Program-made: the position numbers and the translations under genes
From: an uncultured Flavobacteriaceae bacterium
GTDB taxonomy: Bacteria > Bacteroidota > Bacteroidia > Flavobacteriales > Flavobacteriaceae
Length of the DNA stretch: 64,000 bases
NCBI GenBank assembly: GCA_913051755.1
Contig: CAJXBR010000001.1
Location: 22,955 to 86,954 of the forward strand
Direction of reading: 5' to 3'
The notes under the pieces: model-generated
The model's input: only the letters and a program-made list of their open reading frames with translations
Database searches by the model: none
Told to the model about the DNA's origin: nothing
Shown here: one piece after another, positions 55,793-64,000 of the stretch
Numbering within the stretch: position 1 is the stretch's first letter
Layout: each line of letters starts with the position of its first letter

Positions 55793-55832
55793 CTGTTGAT
55801 AAAATTGTTTAAAAACATCAAAATATCAACAG
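55793..55832. promoter_or_regulatory. nested dyad in the clpC-gyrA gap
   Basis: Perfect 9-bp arms CTGTTGATA (55793-55801) and TATCAACAG (55824-55832) enclose a second palindrome, TGTTT-AA-AAACA (55806-55817), with nearly the same centre. The outer arms also resemble DnaA boxes (TTATCAACA). It may bind a dimeric regulator of one or both divergent genes. Confidence 0.45.
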
Positions 55833-55851
55833 GTAAATACATATTGAATCA

Positions 55852-55866
55852 GTACATTAGCTGTAC
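55852..55866. promoter_or_regulatory. inverted repeat over the likely gyrA -7 region
   Basis: GTACA-TTAGC-TGTAC (5-bp arms) overlaps TACATTAG at 55853-55860, a one-mismatch -7 box for gyrA. Binding here would block gyrA transcription. The box itself is not a full consensus match. Confidence 0.35.
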
Positions 55867-55896
55867 CTAAAAAAACAAAAAAACACATCGTTTCAT

Positions 55897-58401
55897 ATGT
55901 CAATTGAAGAAAAGCTAATCCCTATCAACATAGAGGATGAAATGAAGTCTGCATACATTGATTATTCTATGTCTGTCATAGTATCGCGTGCATTGCCTGA
56001 TGTTCGTGATGGCATGAAGCCTGTTCACCGCCGTGTTTTATATGGCATGTATGATTTGGGTGTTCGTGCAAATAGTTCTTATAAAAAATCAGCTCGTATT
56101 GTTGGTGAAGTATTAGGAAAGTATCACCCTCACGGCGATAGCTCTGTATATGACACTATGGTTCGTATGGCGCAGTCATGGAGTTTGCGTTATCTGTTGG
56201 TTGATGGGCAAGGAAATTTTGGTTCCGTTGATGGGGATAGCCCTGCAGCAATGCGTTATACCGAGGCAAGGATGCAAAAAATATCAGAGGAAATGCTCGC
56301 AGATATCGACAAGGATACTGTTGATTATCAACTCAACTTTGACGATACTATAAAAGAACCAACTGTTTTACCAACCAAAGTGCCAAACCTGCTCGTCAAT
56401 GGTGCATCTGGTATTGCTGTGGGAATGGCGACAAATATGCCCCCACACAACCTCAAAGAGGTGTCAGAGGGAATTATTGCACAAATCGATAACCCCGACA
56501 TCACCATAGACGAATTGATGACCTATGTCAAAGCACCTGATTTTCCAACTGGTGGTATCATCTATGGTTATGAAGGCGTAAAAGAGGCTTTTCACACAGG
56601 TAGGGGACGTGTTGTGCTACGTGCAAAAGCAGAGATCGAAGAGGTTGATGGGCGTGAATGTATCATTGTAACAGAAATTCCTTATCAAGTCAATAAAGCG
56701 GAGATGATTCGAAAAACCGCTGAGATGGTAAATGATAAAAAAATTGAAGGAATCTCAAACATTCGTGATGAGTCTGACCGAAAGGGTATGAGAATTGTTT
56801 ACATTCTCAAAAGAGATGCTGTACCAAACATTGTTCTGAATATGTTGTACAAGTATACCTCTTTACAGTCTTCCTTTAGTGTCAACAATATCGCTCTGGT
56901 TAATGGTCGCCCAGAGTTGCTAAATCTCAAGCAACTGATTGGTTATTTTATTTATCATAGACATGAAGTGGTTGTTCGCCGAACTACCTACGAGCTGAAA
57001 AAAGCAGAGGAACGCGCACACATCCTTGAGGGAATGATCATTGCGTCTGACAATATTGATCAAGTCATTGCACTGATAAAAGCATCGTCCAATGCTGACG
57101 AAGCACGTCAAAAACTCATCAAAAAATTTAGTCTTTCTGAATTACAGGCAAAAGCCATTGTTGAGATGCGCTTGCGCCAGCTCACAGGTCTAGAACAAGA
57201 CAAACTGCGTGCTGAGTATGACGAATTGATATCAACAATCAAAGATCTTAAAGATATACTCGACAACAAAGACCGCCGTATGGGCATCATCAAGACTGAG
57301 ACGAACTACATCGTCGAAAAGTATGGAGATGAACGTCGATCTGAAATCAATTTTGTTGGTGGTTCATTTCGTATTGAGGATATGATTCCAGATGAAAAGG
57401 TAGTGATTACCATTTCGCACGCAGGCTATATTAAGAGAACGCCATTAGCAGAATATAAAATACAAAATCGTGGTGGTGTTGGACAGAAGGCAACAACGAC
57501 TAGAAATGAAGACTTTTTGGAACATTTGTTCATTGGTACAAACCACCAGTATATGTTGTTTTTCACACAAAAAGGAAGATGTTTCTGGTTGCGTGTATTT
57601 GAGATTCCTGAGGGATCAAAAACGTCAAAAGGTCGTGCGATTCAAAACCTGATTAACATCGAACAGGATGATAAAGTCATGGCATTTATTTGTACTCAGG
57701 ACTTGAAAGATGAAGAATACATCAATTCTCATTATGTGATTATGGCCACTAAAAAAGGCCAGGTAAAGAAGACATCTTTGGAACAATATTCACGACCTCG
57801 ATCGAACGGAATTAATGCCATAACCATTAAAGAAGGAGACGTGCTGTTGGAAGCAAAATTGACAACTGGTCAGTCGCAAGTTGTTTTGGCAGTAAGGTCT
57901 GGTAAAGCAATTCGTTTTGAGGAAAACAAAACAAGACCTATGGGTCGTAACGCCTCTGGCGTTAGAGGGATCAGGCTAGCCAATGACAAGGATGAAGTAA
58001 TTGGAATGATCTCAGTCAATGATATGGATTCTGATATCTTGGTTGTTTCTGAAAATGGCTATGGAAAACGCTCAAAACTAGATGATTATCGAATGACTAA
58101 TCGTGGTGGGAAAGGGGTTAAAACGATATCAGTTACTGAAAAGACAGGTAGTCTTGTATCGATAAAAAATGTTTCGGACAGTGATGACTTGATGATTATC
58201 AACAAGTCAGGTATTGCCATTCGTATGGAAGTCGAAAGTCTTCGAGTGATGGGTAGAGCAACGCAAGGTGTTCGCCTAATCAATCTTCGTGAAAACGACT
58301 CCATTGCAGCTGTTGCAAAGGTGTTAAAAGATGAAGATGAAATTGAAGACGTCGAAGATATTGAGGTTGATATGTCCTCTGAATCCCAAAGTGAATCATA
58401 A
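55897..58401 (+). CDS. gyrA: DNA gyrase subunit A
   Basis: GyrA cuts and rejoins DNA during negative supercoiling. The 834-residue protein has [25 protein letters not shown] opening (here [20 protein letters not shown]), the quinolone region with [14 protein letters not shown], catalytic Tyr121 in MRYTEARM, and a C-terminal beta-pinwheel with the GyrA box QNRGGVGQK. The acidic tail ([19 protein letters not shown]) is usual. The quinolone positions are Ser and Asp-to-Tyr region GDSSVYD; resistance cannot be judged from this. A TPR gene follows 21 bp later. Confidence 0.96.
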   Translation: MSIEEKLIPINIEDEMKSAYIDYSMSVIVSRALPDVRDGMKPVHRRVLYGMYDLGVRANSSYKKSARIVGEVLGKYHPHGDSSVYDTMVRMAQSWSLRYLLVDGQGNFGSVDGDSPAAMRYTEARMQKISEEMLADIDKDTVDYQLNFDDTIKEPTVLPTKVPNLLVNGASGIAVGMATNMPPHNLKEVSEGIIAQIDNPDITIDELMTYVKAPDFPTGGIIYGYEGVKEAFHTGRGRVVLRAKAEIEEVDGRECIIVTEIPYQVNKAEMIRKTAEMVNDKKIEGISNIRDESDRKGMRIVYILKRDAVPNIVLNMLYKYTSLQSSFSVNNIALVNGRPELLNLKQLIGYFIYHRHEVVVRRTTYELKKAEERAHILEGMIIASDNIDQVIALIKASSNADEARQKLIKKFSLSELQAKAIVEMRLRQLTGLEQDKLRAEYDELISTIKDLKDILDNKDRRMGIIKTETNYIVEKYGDERRSEINFVGGSFRIEDMIPDEKVVITISHAGYIKRTPLAEYKIQNRGGVGQKATTTRNEDFLEHLFIGTNHQYMLFFTQKGRCFWLRVFEIPEGSKTSKGRAIQNLINIEQDDKVMAFICTQDLKDEEYINSHYVIMATKKGQVKKTSLEQYSRPRSNGINAITIKEGDVLLEAKLTTGQSQVVLAVRSGKAIRFEENKTRPMGRNASGVRGIRLANDKDEVIGMISVNDMDSDILVVSENGYGKRSKLDDYRMTNRGGKGVKTISVTEKTGSLVSIKNVSDSDDLMIINKSGIAIRMEVESLRVMGRATQGVRLINLRENDSIAAVAKVLKDEDEIEDVEDIEVDMSSESQSES

Positions 58402-58422
58402 CAATAATCAAAATTTATAATT

Positions 58423-59679
58423 ATGTTAAAGCAAATTCTTATCCCCTTGATCCTCTTACTATCATTTTCTCTTTTTGCACAAAAAAAGGAGTTAAAATCA
58501 GTCGATAAACTAATTCAAAATGAAGATTATGCATCTGCTTTGGAACAGTTATTGGCAGCGCAATCACTTTTTAAAGGTTCTGAACTTAAATACCAAGTGC
58601 AATATCATTTTTTGGCAGGAAAAATCTATAGCGAACAAAAACAGTTCGGCGCAGCTTTTGAAGCTTTGGCTTCAGCCAAGCAACTTGAGGCTGTAAATAA
58701 TAGTTCTAAATACACGGCAGAAATCGAAATGCTGGTCAACAAGGTCAGCAATGAAGCAGTCAATAAGGCAGTAGAGGAAAATCAGAATGAAAATTATGTT
58801 GTTGCTGCAGACTTGCTGGTCATGGTTTACAATGTTGATCAAGAGCAAAATACAGACTACTTATACTATGCTGCTTCTAGCGCAGTAAATGGGGGTGATT
58901 TTGATCGAGCACTTGCGTACTATCAAGAGCTTAAAGACATGAATTACACTGGCTCGGTAGAAAAATTTTATGCAACTAAAAGCGATACTGGTGAAGAAAT
59001 AGAGTTGTCTGCGGAGACATATGTTCTTTTCCAAAAACAAAAAGAGTACAGTAATTTCAGGACTGAAATGACAGAATCTAAACTTCCAGAGATCGTCAAA
59101 AATATTGCTTTAATATATGTTCAGCAAAAGAGAAATGATTTGGCCATAGGTGCCATTAAAGAAGCGCGAGAGGCCAACCCTTTGGATGTTGGTTTAATAC
59201 TTACGGAAGCAAATCTCTACATCCAGTTGGGTGATAAGGAAAAATTTAGTGTTTTGATGAAGGAAGCCATCGAGAAGGATCCTAACAATCATATTTTATA
59301 TTTTAACCTGGGTGTGATCACAGCCGACCAAGGCGACAGACCAACAGCCCGCTCATACTACGAAAATGCGATTGAATTGGACTCGACCTATGCTGCTTCA
59401 TACATTAACTTAGCTGCACTCATTTTAGATGAAGAGCCTGAAATCGTTGAAAAGATGAATGCATTGGGCAATTCACGCGTCGACAACATAAAATACGAAC
59501 AGTTTAAAAAAGAAAGAGAAGCACTGTTTTTGGAGGCAGTACCATTTTTGGAAAAACTTAACGAAATTGACCCAACTAATATCGAAGCACTGACAACTCT
59601 AAAAAATATCTTTGGAACAATTGGCGATGCTGCCAAGTTCAAAATGATGAAAGCCAAACTAGAGGAGTTAGGGCAATAG
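58423..59679 (+). CDS. secreted tetratricopeptide repeat protein
   Basis: The 418-residue protein has a signal peptide (MLKQILIPLILLLSFSLFAQ) and repeated TPR helices. The clearest lie at about residues 215-340: AREANPLDVGLILTEANLY, and AIEKDPNNHILYFNLGVI followed by NAIELDSTYAASYINLAAL. It probably acts as a periplasmic scaffold. It follows gyrA by 21 bp and is likely read from the same transcript, an order common in flavobacteria. It converges on the NlpC/P60 gene with a one-base gap. No specific function is known. Confidence 0.85.
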   Translation: MLKQILIPLILLLSFSLFAQKKELKSVDKLIQNEDYASALEQLLAAQSLFKGSELKYQVQYHFLAGKIYSEQKQFGAAFEALASAKQLEAVNNSSKYTAEIEMLVNKVSNEAVNKAVEENQNENYVVAADLLVMVYNVDQEQNTDYLYYAASSAVNGGDFDRALAYYQELKDMNYTGSVEKFYATKSDTGEEIELSAETYVLFQKQKEYSNFRTEMTESKLPEIVKNIALIYVQQKRNDLAIGAIKEAREANPLDVGLILTEANLYIQLGDKEKFSVLMKEAIEKDPNNHILYFNLGVITADQGDRPTARSYYENAIELDSTYAASYINLAALILDEEPEIVEKMNALGNSRVDNIKYEQFKKEREALFLEAVPFLEKLNEIDPTNIEALTTLKNIFGTIGDAAKFKMMKAKLEELGQ

Positions 59680-59680
59680 T

Positions 59681-60433
59681 TTAGAACTCAATCTTCTTAA
59701 TCACACGAAGCTTATGCGTATGCTTGTTAAGGGCATTGTTGAAAATGCCTGTTTGATCAAGCCGATCTATTCTCACTTGCCCAAATGCATGTATTATATG
59801 ATGGTCTGACATGATGATGCCCACATGCGTGATTTTTCCTTCTTTATCATCAAAAAATGCCAAGTCACCTGCTTCACTTTCATCAATAAACCCTAGGGTA
59901 TCACCATGCTCGGCTTGGAGGTAAGCATCTCTTGGCAATTGGATGCCATGGAGTTGATATGCACACTGAACAAACCCAGAGCAATCGATTCCAAAAGGCG
60001 ATTTGCCTCCCCACATATAGGGACTATTTAGGTAGTTTAGGGCAGTGTTGACTAGATTGTCTTTTGATTTGGGATTTTGTAGTTGTTTTCCCTCAAATCG
60101 ATGACCTAATGTTTGGGCTGAACTCACTTGACTTCCAATAGTTGTTGGAAAAAGAATTTCGTCTCCTTTCCAAATAAAATCTACGAGTTCGGAGGAATAT
60201 ACTTTTGGGGTATTTTGAAGCTTTTGAAAAGTAGTTTTTTTGATCAGTATAAAGTGCTTGTTGTTGATCCAGCCTTCATAACCATCACTTTCATTTTTAA
60301 TTTTTGACCATGACTTGTGCGTATCAATAACAGTGAAAAACTCTCCATAAAGTAACTGAGATGTTTGTTCGCTCATATTTTTTGGTTCTGCCCTTAGTGG
60401 GACAATACTCAATGGGCATATTCCATATTGCAT
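59681..60433 (-). CDS. NlpC/P60 (C40) family cell-wall peptidase
   Basis: The 250-residue protein has N-terminal SH3-like domains (residues about 1-115, with YGEFFTVIDTHKSWSKIK) and a C-terminal NlpC/P60 domain. The catalytic Cys is in GIDCSGFVQCAY, the His in ITHVGIIMSDHHIIHAFG, which also supplies the third polar residue. Such enzymes cut D-Glu-diamino acid bonds in peptidoglycan peptides. No signal peptide is evident, so it may act on recycled peptides in the cytoplasm. ATG 60433 is chosen; it lies four nt after a -7 box. Confidence 0.9.
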   Translation of the reverse strand: MQYGICPLSIVPLRAEPKNMSEQTSQLLYGEFFTVIDTHKSWSKIKNESDGYEGWINNKHFILIKKTTFQKLQNTPKVYSSELVDFIWKGDEILFPTTIGSQVSSAQTLGHRFEGKQLQNPKSKDNLVNTALNYLNSPYMWGGKSPFGIDCSGFVQCAYQLHGIQLPRDAYLQAEHGDTLGFIDESEAGDLAFFDDKEGKITHVGIIMSDHHIIHAFGQVRIDRLDQTGIFNNALNKHTHKLRVIKKIEF

Positions 60434-60437
60434 AGAC

Positions 60438-60445
60438 CAAAAATA
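60438..60445 (-). promoter_or_regulatory. -7 box (TATTTTTG) for the NlpC/P60 gene
   Basis: A full TAnnTTTG match on the minus strand, four nt before the ATG; the mRNA may be leaderless. It rules out the longer in-frame start. Confidence 0.5.
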
Positions 60446-60487
60446 CAAACAAATTGGAATCGATTAGCGAAAGAAATTGAGAAAACG

Positions 60488-60495
60488 TATTTTTG
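60488..60495 (+). promoter_or_regulatory. -7 box (TATTTTTG) for the PgpH-like gene
   Basis: TATTTTTG fits TAnnTTTG and ends 15 nt before the ATG at 60511. Confidence 0.5.
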
Positions 60496-60510
60496 ACCCA
60501 TTAGACAGCT

Positions 60511-62523
60511 ATGCAATTTTTCTACAAATACCAGTCTTTCATTTATAAGGCCTTCCTTTTTTTAATTACTGCTTTTTGTTTGGTTTCCCTTTTTCCTCGA
60601 AGCGGAGGATTTAAATACAACTATCAAACAGGAAAACCATGGCCTTACGAAACACTTTTAGCCCCTTTTGACTTTCCAATTGCCAAGTCGGAGGAGGAGC
60701 TCAATGCCGAACGACAGGCAGTAGCACAAGAAAGCCCACTGATCTTTTCAAGAGACACCTTAGCCGAGAAAAGATCACTTGAGCGGACAAAAAAATGGAT
60801 TCGCCAACAAGTCACTACCTTTTCTTCATCAAGGCTTCTAAAAGATTGGGATCAATATCTCACTAACTTGTATTCACCAGGTCTGATTGATGCGTCATTT
60901 GCAATACAAAGCGCAAAACCAATTTTAGTTGTCAGGGATAACAGTGCTCAGAAACTGTTGTTTTCAGACTTAAAAATCAATGATAGCCTTCCATTTTCAA
61001 ATGAAAGCGCTCTACTCAATGGCATTATTGCCAATGCCTCCAATCGATTGATTTTAAACGAATATATTGAGTCAAATCTAGTTTTAGACTCTATGCTAAC
61101 AAGGCAAAAATTGGAGGAATCTTTGTCCCTCATACTTCCTACACGAGGGGTAGTTGCAGAAGGAGAACGAATCATTGCACAAGGTGAGGTAGTCGATCAA
61201 AAAAGATTTCAAATTTTAAATTCACTGCGAGTTGAATACCTCAGTGATTTGTGGGCTTCAAGTGAGCAGTCAATTATTATTGGTTATTCAATACTGGTTT
61301 CAATCTTAATTTTTCTGATTTTTTTGTTTCTGTGGCGCTATCGTCCATTGGTTTATGAAAATAACACCAAGGTTGTTTTTGTTTTCTCTACCATCTTGAT
61401 CATGGTCGCAGCAATCAAATTGGCAATGACTTACAATATTAATTTTGTTTATGTTGTACCACTTTGTATTGTGCCACTACTACTCAAGACTTTTTTTGAC
61501 ACACGACTCGCCTTTTTTGTATTCCTAATAGGCTTGTTGCTGATTGGTTTTATGGTGCCGAGTGACTTCTCATTTATATTTATGCAGCTTGTTGCTGGTG
61601 CAATCGCAACATTAACAATGCCAGATTTATATAAACGAGCAAACCTATTTGTCGTTGCTGTTCTCATTGTTGTTTCCTATGTTTTTTGCTATATATCTTT
61701 TCATATAATCTATGAGGGAAATCTATCGACAGTGTCTTTAGACCATCTAGGGTTTTTGTTGATCAATGGTTTAGGTATTCTTTTTGTACATCCATTGGTC
61801 TATGTTTTTGAAAAGATATTTGGTTTGGTTTCTGACTTATCTCTATTAGAACTTTCGGATACAAATTCAAAACTACTCAGAACTCTTTCCGAAAAGGCAC
61901 CAGGTACATTTCATCACTCTCTACAAGTTGCAAATATTGCTGAGGCAGCTGCCAATGAAGTAAACGCTAACGCCCTACTTGTAAGGGTAGGGGCATTATA
62001 CCACGACATCGGGAAGATGAATAATCCACTTTATTTTAGTGAGAATCAATCAACAAACTACAACCCCCATCACGAGCTTGATCCATTTGAAAGTAGTCGT
62101 TTGATTCTAAATCATATCAGCGATGGAATTGAAATTGCCAAACGCAACAATTTGCCTGATCGTATCATCGATTTTATTCGTACTCATCATGGCACTACAC
62201 CCACGAGGTATTTTTATCATAGGGCAAAAAAAGAAAATGAAGATGTAGATAAATCTATTTTTTGCTATCTCGGACCTAAACCATATTCAAAAGAAACTGC
62301 GATACTGATGATGGCCGATAGTGTAGAGGCAGCATCAAAAAGTTTGCAAGAGCCAACCGCTGAGGGAATCGCCAGTTTCGTACAAAAAATTATTGAAGAA
62401 CAAGCAGAGGAAAACCAATTTGATGAGGCAGATATCAGTTTGCGAGAAATTGAATTAATCAAAAAGATTTTAATCGAAAAATTGATTAATGTCTATCATT
62501 TGAGAGAAGTTTATCCTGAATAG
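60511..62523 (+). CDS. 7TM-HD phosphodiesterase (PgpH-like)
   Basis: The 670-residue protein has one N-terminal span and an extracytoplasmic 7TMR-HDED domain (about residues 45-240). Seven spans (about 245-430) and a cytoplasmic HD domain follow. The metal ligands include His468 in FHHSLQVAN and His498-Asp499 in LYHDIGKM, with later His in NHISDGI and RTHHGTTP. PgpH in Listeria hydrolyses cyclic di-AMP to pApA, and this architecture is the same. That activity is inferred. The DHH protein at 35.1-36.1 kb could act on downstream pApA or nanoRNA. Confidence 0.9.
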   Translation: MQFFYKYQSFIYKAFLFLITAFCLVSLFPRSGGFKYNYQTGKPWPYETLLAPFDFPIAKSEEELNAERQAVAQESPLIFSRDTLAEKRSLERTKKWIRQQVTTFSSSRLLKDWDQYLTNLYSPGLIDASFAIQSAKPILVVRDNSAQKLLFSDLKINDSLPFSNESALLNGIIANASNRLILNEYIESNLVLDSMLTRQKLEESLSLILPTRGVVAEGERIIAQGEVVDQKRFQILNSLRVEYLSDLWASSEQSIIIGYSILVSILIFLIFLFLWRYRPLVYENNTKVVFVFSTILIMVAAIKLAMTYNINFVYVVPLCIVPLLLKTFFDTRLAFFVFLIGLLLIGFMVPSDFSFIFMQLVAGAIATLTMPDLYKRANLFVVAVLIVVSYVFCYISFHIIYEGNLSTVSLDHLGFLLINGLGILFVHPLVYVFEKIFGLVSDLSLLELSDTNSKLLRTLSEKAPGTFHHSLQVANIAEAAANEVNANALLVRVGALYHDIGKMNNPLYFSENQSTNYNPHHELDPFESSRLILNHISDGIEIAKRNNLPDRIIDFIRTHHGTTPTRYFYHRAKKENEDVDKSIFCYLGPKPYSKETAILMMADSVEAASKSLQEPTAEGIASFVQKIIEEQAEENQFDEADISLREIELIKKILIEKLINVYHLREVYPE

Positions 62524-62834
62524 TTTTGTTGTTTTTTGAATCTTGAAGCATGGTTTTTGAAGTTAATTTCATTAATCAATATGTATGAAATCACATCCTT
62601 ATTTTCTTTTCATCTTATGCGAAAAGTATACTGCCAATATTGATGATGAATATTGGATGAATGTGACTTATGTGAATATAATATCGCAGGAGATTATTTA
62701 TTAATTTGAAATGAAGTTTGGAATTTTTTCAGATCACTTGACTAAAATCACATTTCATTATAAATTATGACGAATAACTTCTACTTCAACAGTAAAGCTT
62801 TCGGTAATTTTGCTTAGTAACAAAAACTAATTTG
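62524..62834. other. 311-bp AT-rich spacer before the GH10 gene
   Basis: This is the longest spacer in the window. I see no RNA gene. It holds an 8-bp inverted repeat, CCAATATT and AATATTGG (62634-62656, 7-nt loop), without a T-run, and a -7 box near its right end. A 39-codon ORF at 62585-62704 has no support. Confidence 0.6.
62805..62812 (+). promoter_or_regulatory. -7 box (TAATTTTG) for the GH10 gene
   Basis: TAATTTTG fits TAnnTTTG and ends 22 nt before the ATG at 62835. Confidence 0.45.
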
Positions 62835-64000
62835 ATGAGTAAGAGCCAGTTATTTCTGATGACTTTTTTGGTTTTCTTTACTGTAAAATCCCAACAATAT
62901 GATGTTCATGTTCCATGGAAATTGGAAGGTGCTAATGAGCGTATTGATACATATCGGAAAGGAGAGGCCAAGTTATTTTTTATACTAGACAATAGCAGCA
63001 GTGAATCTGCTAAATTGGAAATAGAGTTAGTAAACCATGCATTTAATTTTGGGGTTTCAATGACCCAAGAGGGTCCTTTTGAAGGAACTTCATACCAAAA
63101 TATGTACAGAGAAAGAGTTTTAGAGGTTTTTAATTTCGTGACCCTAGGTTTTTATTGGGGTGCCAGAGATGAAAAAAGAGGTCTCAGTGGTTTCAATAAA
63201 AGGATGGATGATAAAATATCTTGGGCGGTTAGAAATAAAATGAAAATTAAAGGGCATCCATTGCTCTGGCATGAATCACTTCCAAAATGGGTCATCAATA
63301 ATAATAATCCTGAAGAGTTGGAAAAAATTATATATAAGCGAATTAAGGATTTGATACTTTCATACCCAGAAATAAAATATTGGGATGTTTACAATGAGGC
63401 TGTTGCACCTTTCAAGGAGCATGTTACTCCTAGTGGCGTCACACGTTGGATAAAATATAAGGGTGGAATTTACCCTGCAATGTTCGATTTATACAATTTT
63501 GTGAACCAAATCGATTCGTCTAAGATATACACCAATAACCATTATCATCCCAAAGATCCTGAATTTTTTAAGCTGAATGAATTTTTTATTAAGAAAGGAG
63601 TTGGTTATCAAGCAATTGGCATGCAAGCGCATATGCAAACGCAGGATAATGTGCTTGAGGAGCAAGAACTCATAGATCTGATTGATTCATTTGGTCCACT
63701 TGGCAAAGACATTCAATTTACTGAGGTAACTGTCACTAGTTCTAAGCTTTTTAAGGACTGGAAGGACCACCAAGTGTTTTTGAATAAAAGAAAAGAGTTC
63801 AGAAGAAAAGGTAAACAATTGACGTTGCCAAGCCTCGAAGAAAGAGAGAATTATCAAGCTGCATACCTCAAAGACTTATATACCCTTTTATTTAGTAAAC
63901 CAAGTGTAAGTTCTGTAACAATGTGGAATTTGACAGATCGAAATGCTTGGCGTGGGCATGCAGGTGGTATTTTGGATGAAGAATTGCAACCTAAAAAAGC
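62835..64000 (+). CDS. GH10 family endo-1,4-beta-xylanase-like protein, 3' end cut by window
   Basis: The gene starts at ATG 62835 and is open to the window end (388 codons). A signal peptide (MSKSQLFLMTFLVFFTVKS) precedes a short beta domain (about residues 22-75) and a GH10 barrel. Motifs are GHPLLWHESLPKW (about 138-150), the acid/base Glu188 in WDVYNEAV, the nucleophile Glu297 in FTEVTVTS, and WNLTDRNAWRG near the end. GH10 enzymes cut xylan and related beta-glycans outside the cell. It is the only clear polysaccharide-degrading gene here and may begin a utilisation locus to the right. Confidence 0.87.
   Translation, partial: MSKSQLFLMTFLVFFTVKSQQYDVHVPWKLEGANERIDTYRKGEAKLFFILDNSSSESAKLEIELVNHAFNFGVSMTQEGPFEGTSYQNMYRERVLEVFNFVTLGFYWGARDEKRGLSGFNKRMDDKISWAVRNKMKIKGHPLLWHESLPKWVINNNNPEELEKIIYKRIKDLILSYPEIKYWDVYNEAVAPFKEHVTPSGVTRWIKYKGGIYPAMFDLYNFVNQIDSSKIYTNNHYHPKDPEFFKLNEFFIKKGVGYQAIGMQAHMQTQDNVLEEQELIDLIDSFGPLGKDIQFTEVTVTSSKLFKDWKDHQVFLNKRKEFRRKGKQLTLPSLEERENYQAAYLKDLYTLLFSKPSVSSVTMWNLTDRNAWRGHAGGILDEELQPKK

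Noticed and set aside
55793..55832. Possible replication origin from DnaA-box-like arms
   Set aside because: Only two imperfect 9-mers are present. There is no dnaA, dnaN or gidA nearby and no box cluster, so an operator is the simpler reading.
62585..62704. A 39-codon ORF in the spacer before the GH10 gene
   Set aside because: It has no recognisable motif or promoter, and its codons look like those of AT-rich noncoding sequence.
1..64000. Insertion sequences, prophage, CRISPR arrays, toxin-antitoxin or defence genes
   Set aside because: No transposase, integrase, phage structural gene, regularly spaced repeat or recognisable defence domain was seen in any reading frame.

Overview
The window looks like a stretch of chromosome from a pigmented, probably marine member of the Bacteroidota, class Flavobacteriia. 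The evidence is an AT-rich sequence, several -7 boxes of the Bacteroidota type (TAnnTTTG), few clear Shine-Dalgarno sequences, a gliding lipoprotein (GldI), a TonB-dependent receptor paired with a DUF4249 lipoprotein, split transketolase, and several families known mainly from flavobacteria (DUF6095, DUF6048, DUF6452, DUF3822, DUF3810). The genome is compact: most gaps are under 100 bp, operon genes commonly overlap by 1-20 bp, and convergent genes often share their stop codons. I saw no insertion sequence, prophage, CRISPR array or rRNA. Nearly everything is core genome; no defence system or mobile island is visible.

Layout. 1-3.7 kb: a DUF2520 Rossmann protein (cut by the window edge), ndk, DUF721/DciA-like and recF, then a TPR membrane protein with ribH. 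3.7-6.3 kb: a carotenoid unit (crtZ, crtB) under a MerR/B12-binding regulator of the CarH type, followed by three tRNA genes (Leu, Lys, Lys). 6.4-8.8 kb: aroK, a PyrR-like phosphoribosyltransferase, hslR and an FKBP lipoprotein with an Asp-rich calcium-binding tail. 8.8-16.4 kb: split transketolase, tgt, an LptF/G-like permease, an EamA exporter, accA and dnaB. 16.5-19.6 kb: the thrS-infC-rpmI-rplT translation operon, in which infC appears to start with AUA. 19.7-26.6 kb: DUF6095, murQ, DUF4249, TonB receptor, BASS transporter, icd and rplS. 26.7-36.1 kb: DUF6048, DUF6452, rlmD, a large secreted VPS10/BNR-repeat protein, DUF3810 metalloprotease, a cyclophilin-FKBP fusion, gldI and a DHH phosphoesterase. 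36.2-43.4 kb: a small membrane protein, mutL, two rhomboid proteases, rsmD, DUF3822, an unknown membrane protein and a RecD-like helicase. 43.4-53.0 kb: kdsB, yebC, an SDR protein, gcvT, an M24 aminopeptidase and the thrABC operon (transcribed A-B-C on the minus strand). 53.1-62.5 kb: clpC, gyrA, a secreted TPR protein, an NlpC/P60 peptidase and a 7TM-HD phosphodiesterase of the PgpH type. 62.8-64 kb: the first 388 codons of a GH10 xylanase-like gene, which runs off the window.

How the parts work together. Several units are coherent: light-responsive carotenoid synthesis (MerR, CrtB, CrtZ), translation (thrS to rplT, rplS, tRNAs, rlmD, rsmD, tgt), threonine synthesis from aspartate (thrA, thrB, thrC), envelope protein folding (cyclophilin-FKBP, GldI, the FKBP lipoprotein, DUF3810), and DNA metabolism (recF, dnaB, gyrA, mutL, RecD-like helicase). 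The most interesting signals are regulatory rather than new genes: a shared operator-like repeat around the carotenoid regulator, an AUA-initiated infC, a group of genes whose -7 box lies 3-6 nt before the start codon (predicted leaderless mRNAs), and nested dyads between clpC and gyrA. All functional calls come from reading motifs by eye; no database search was run.
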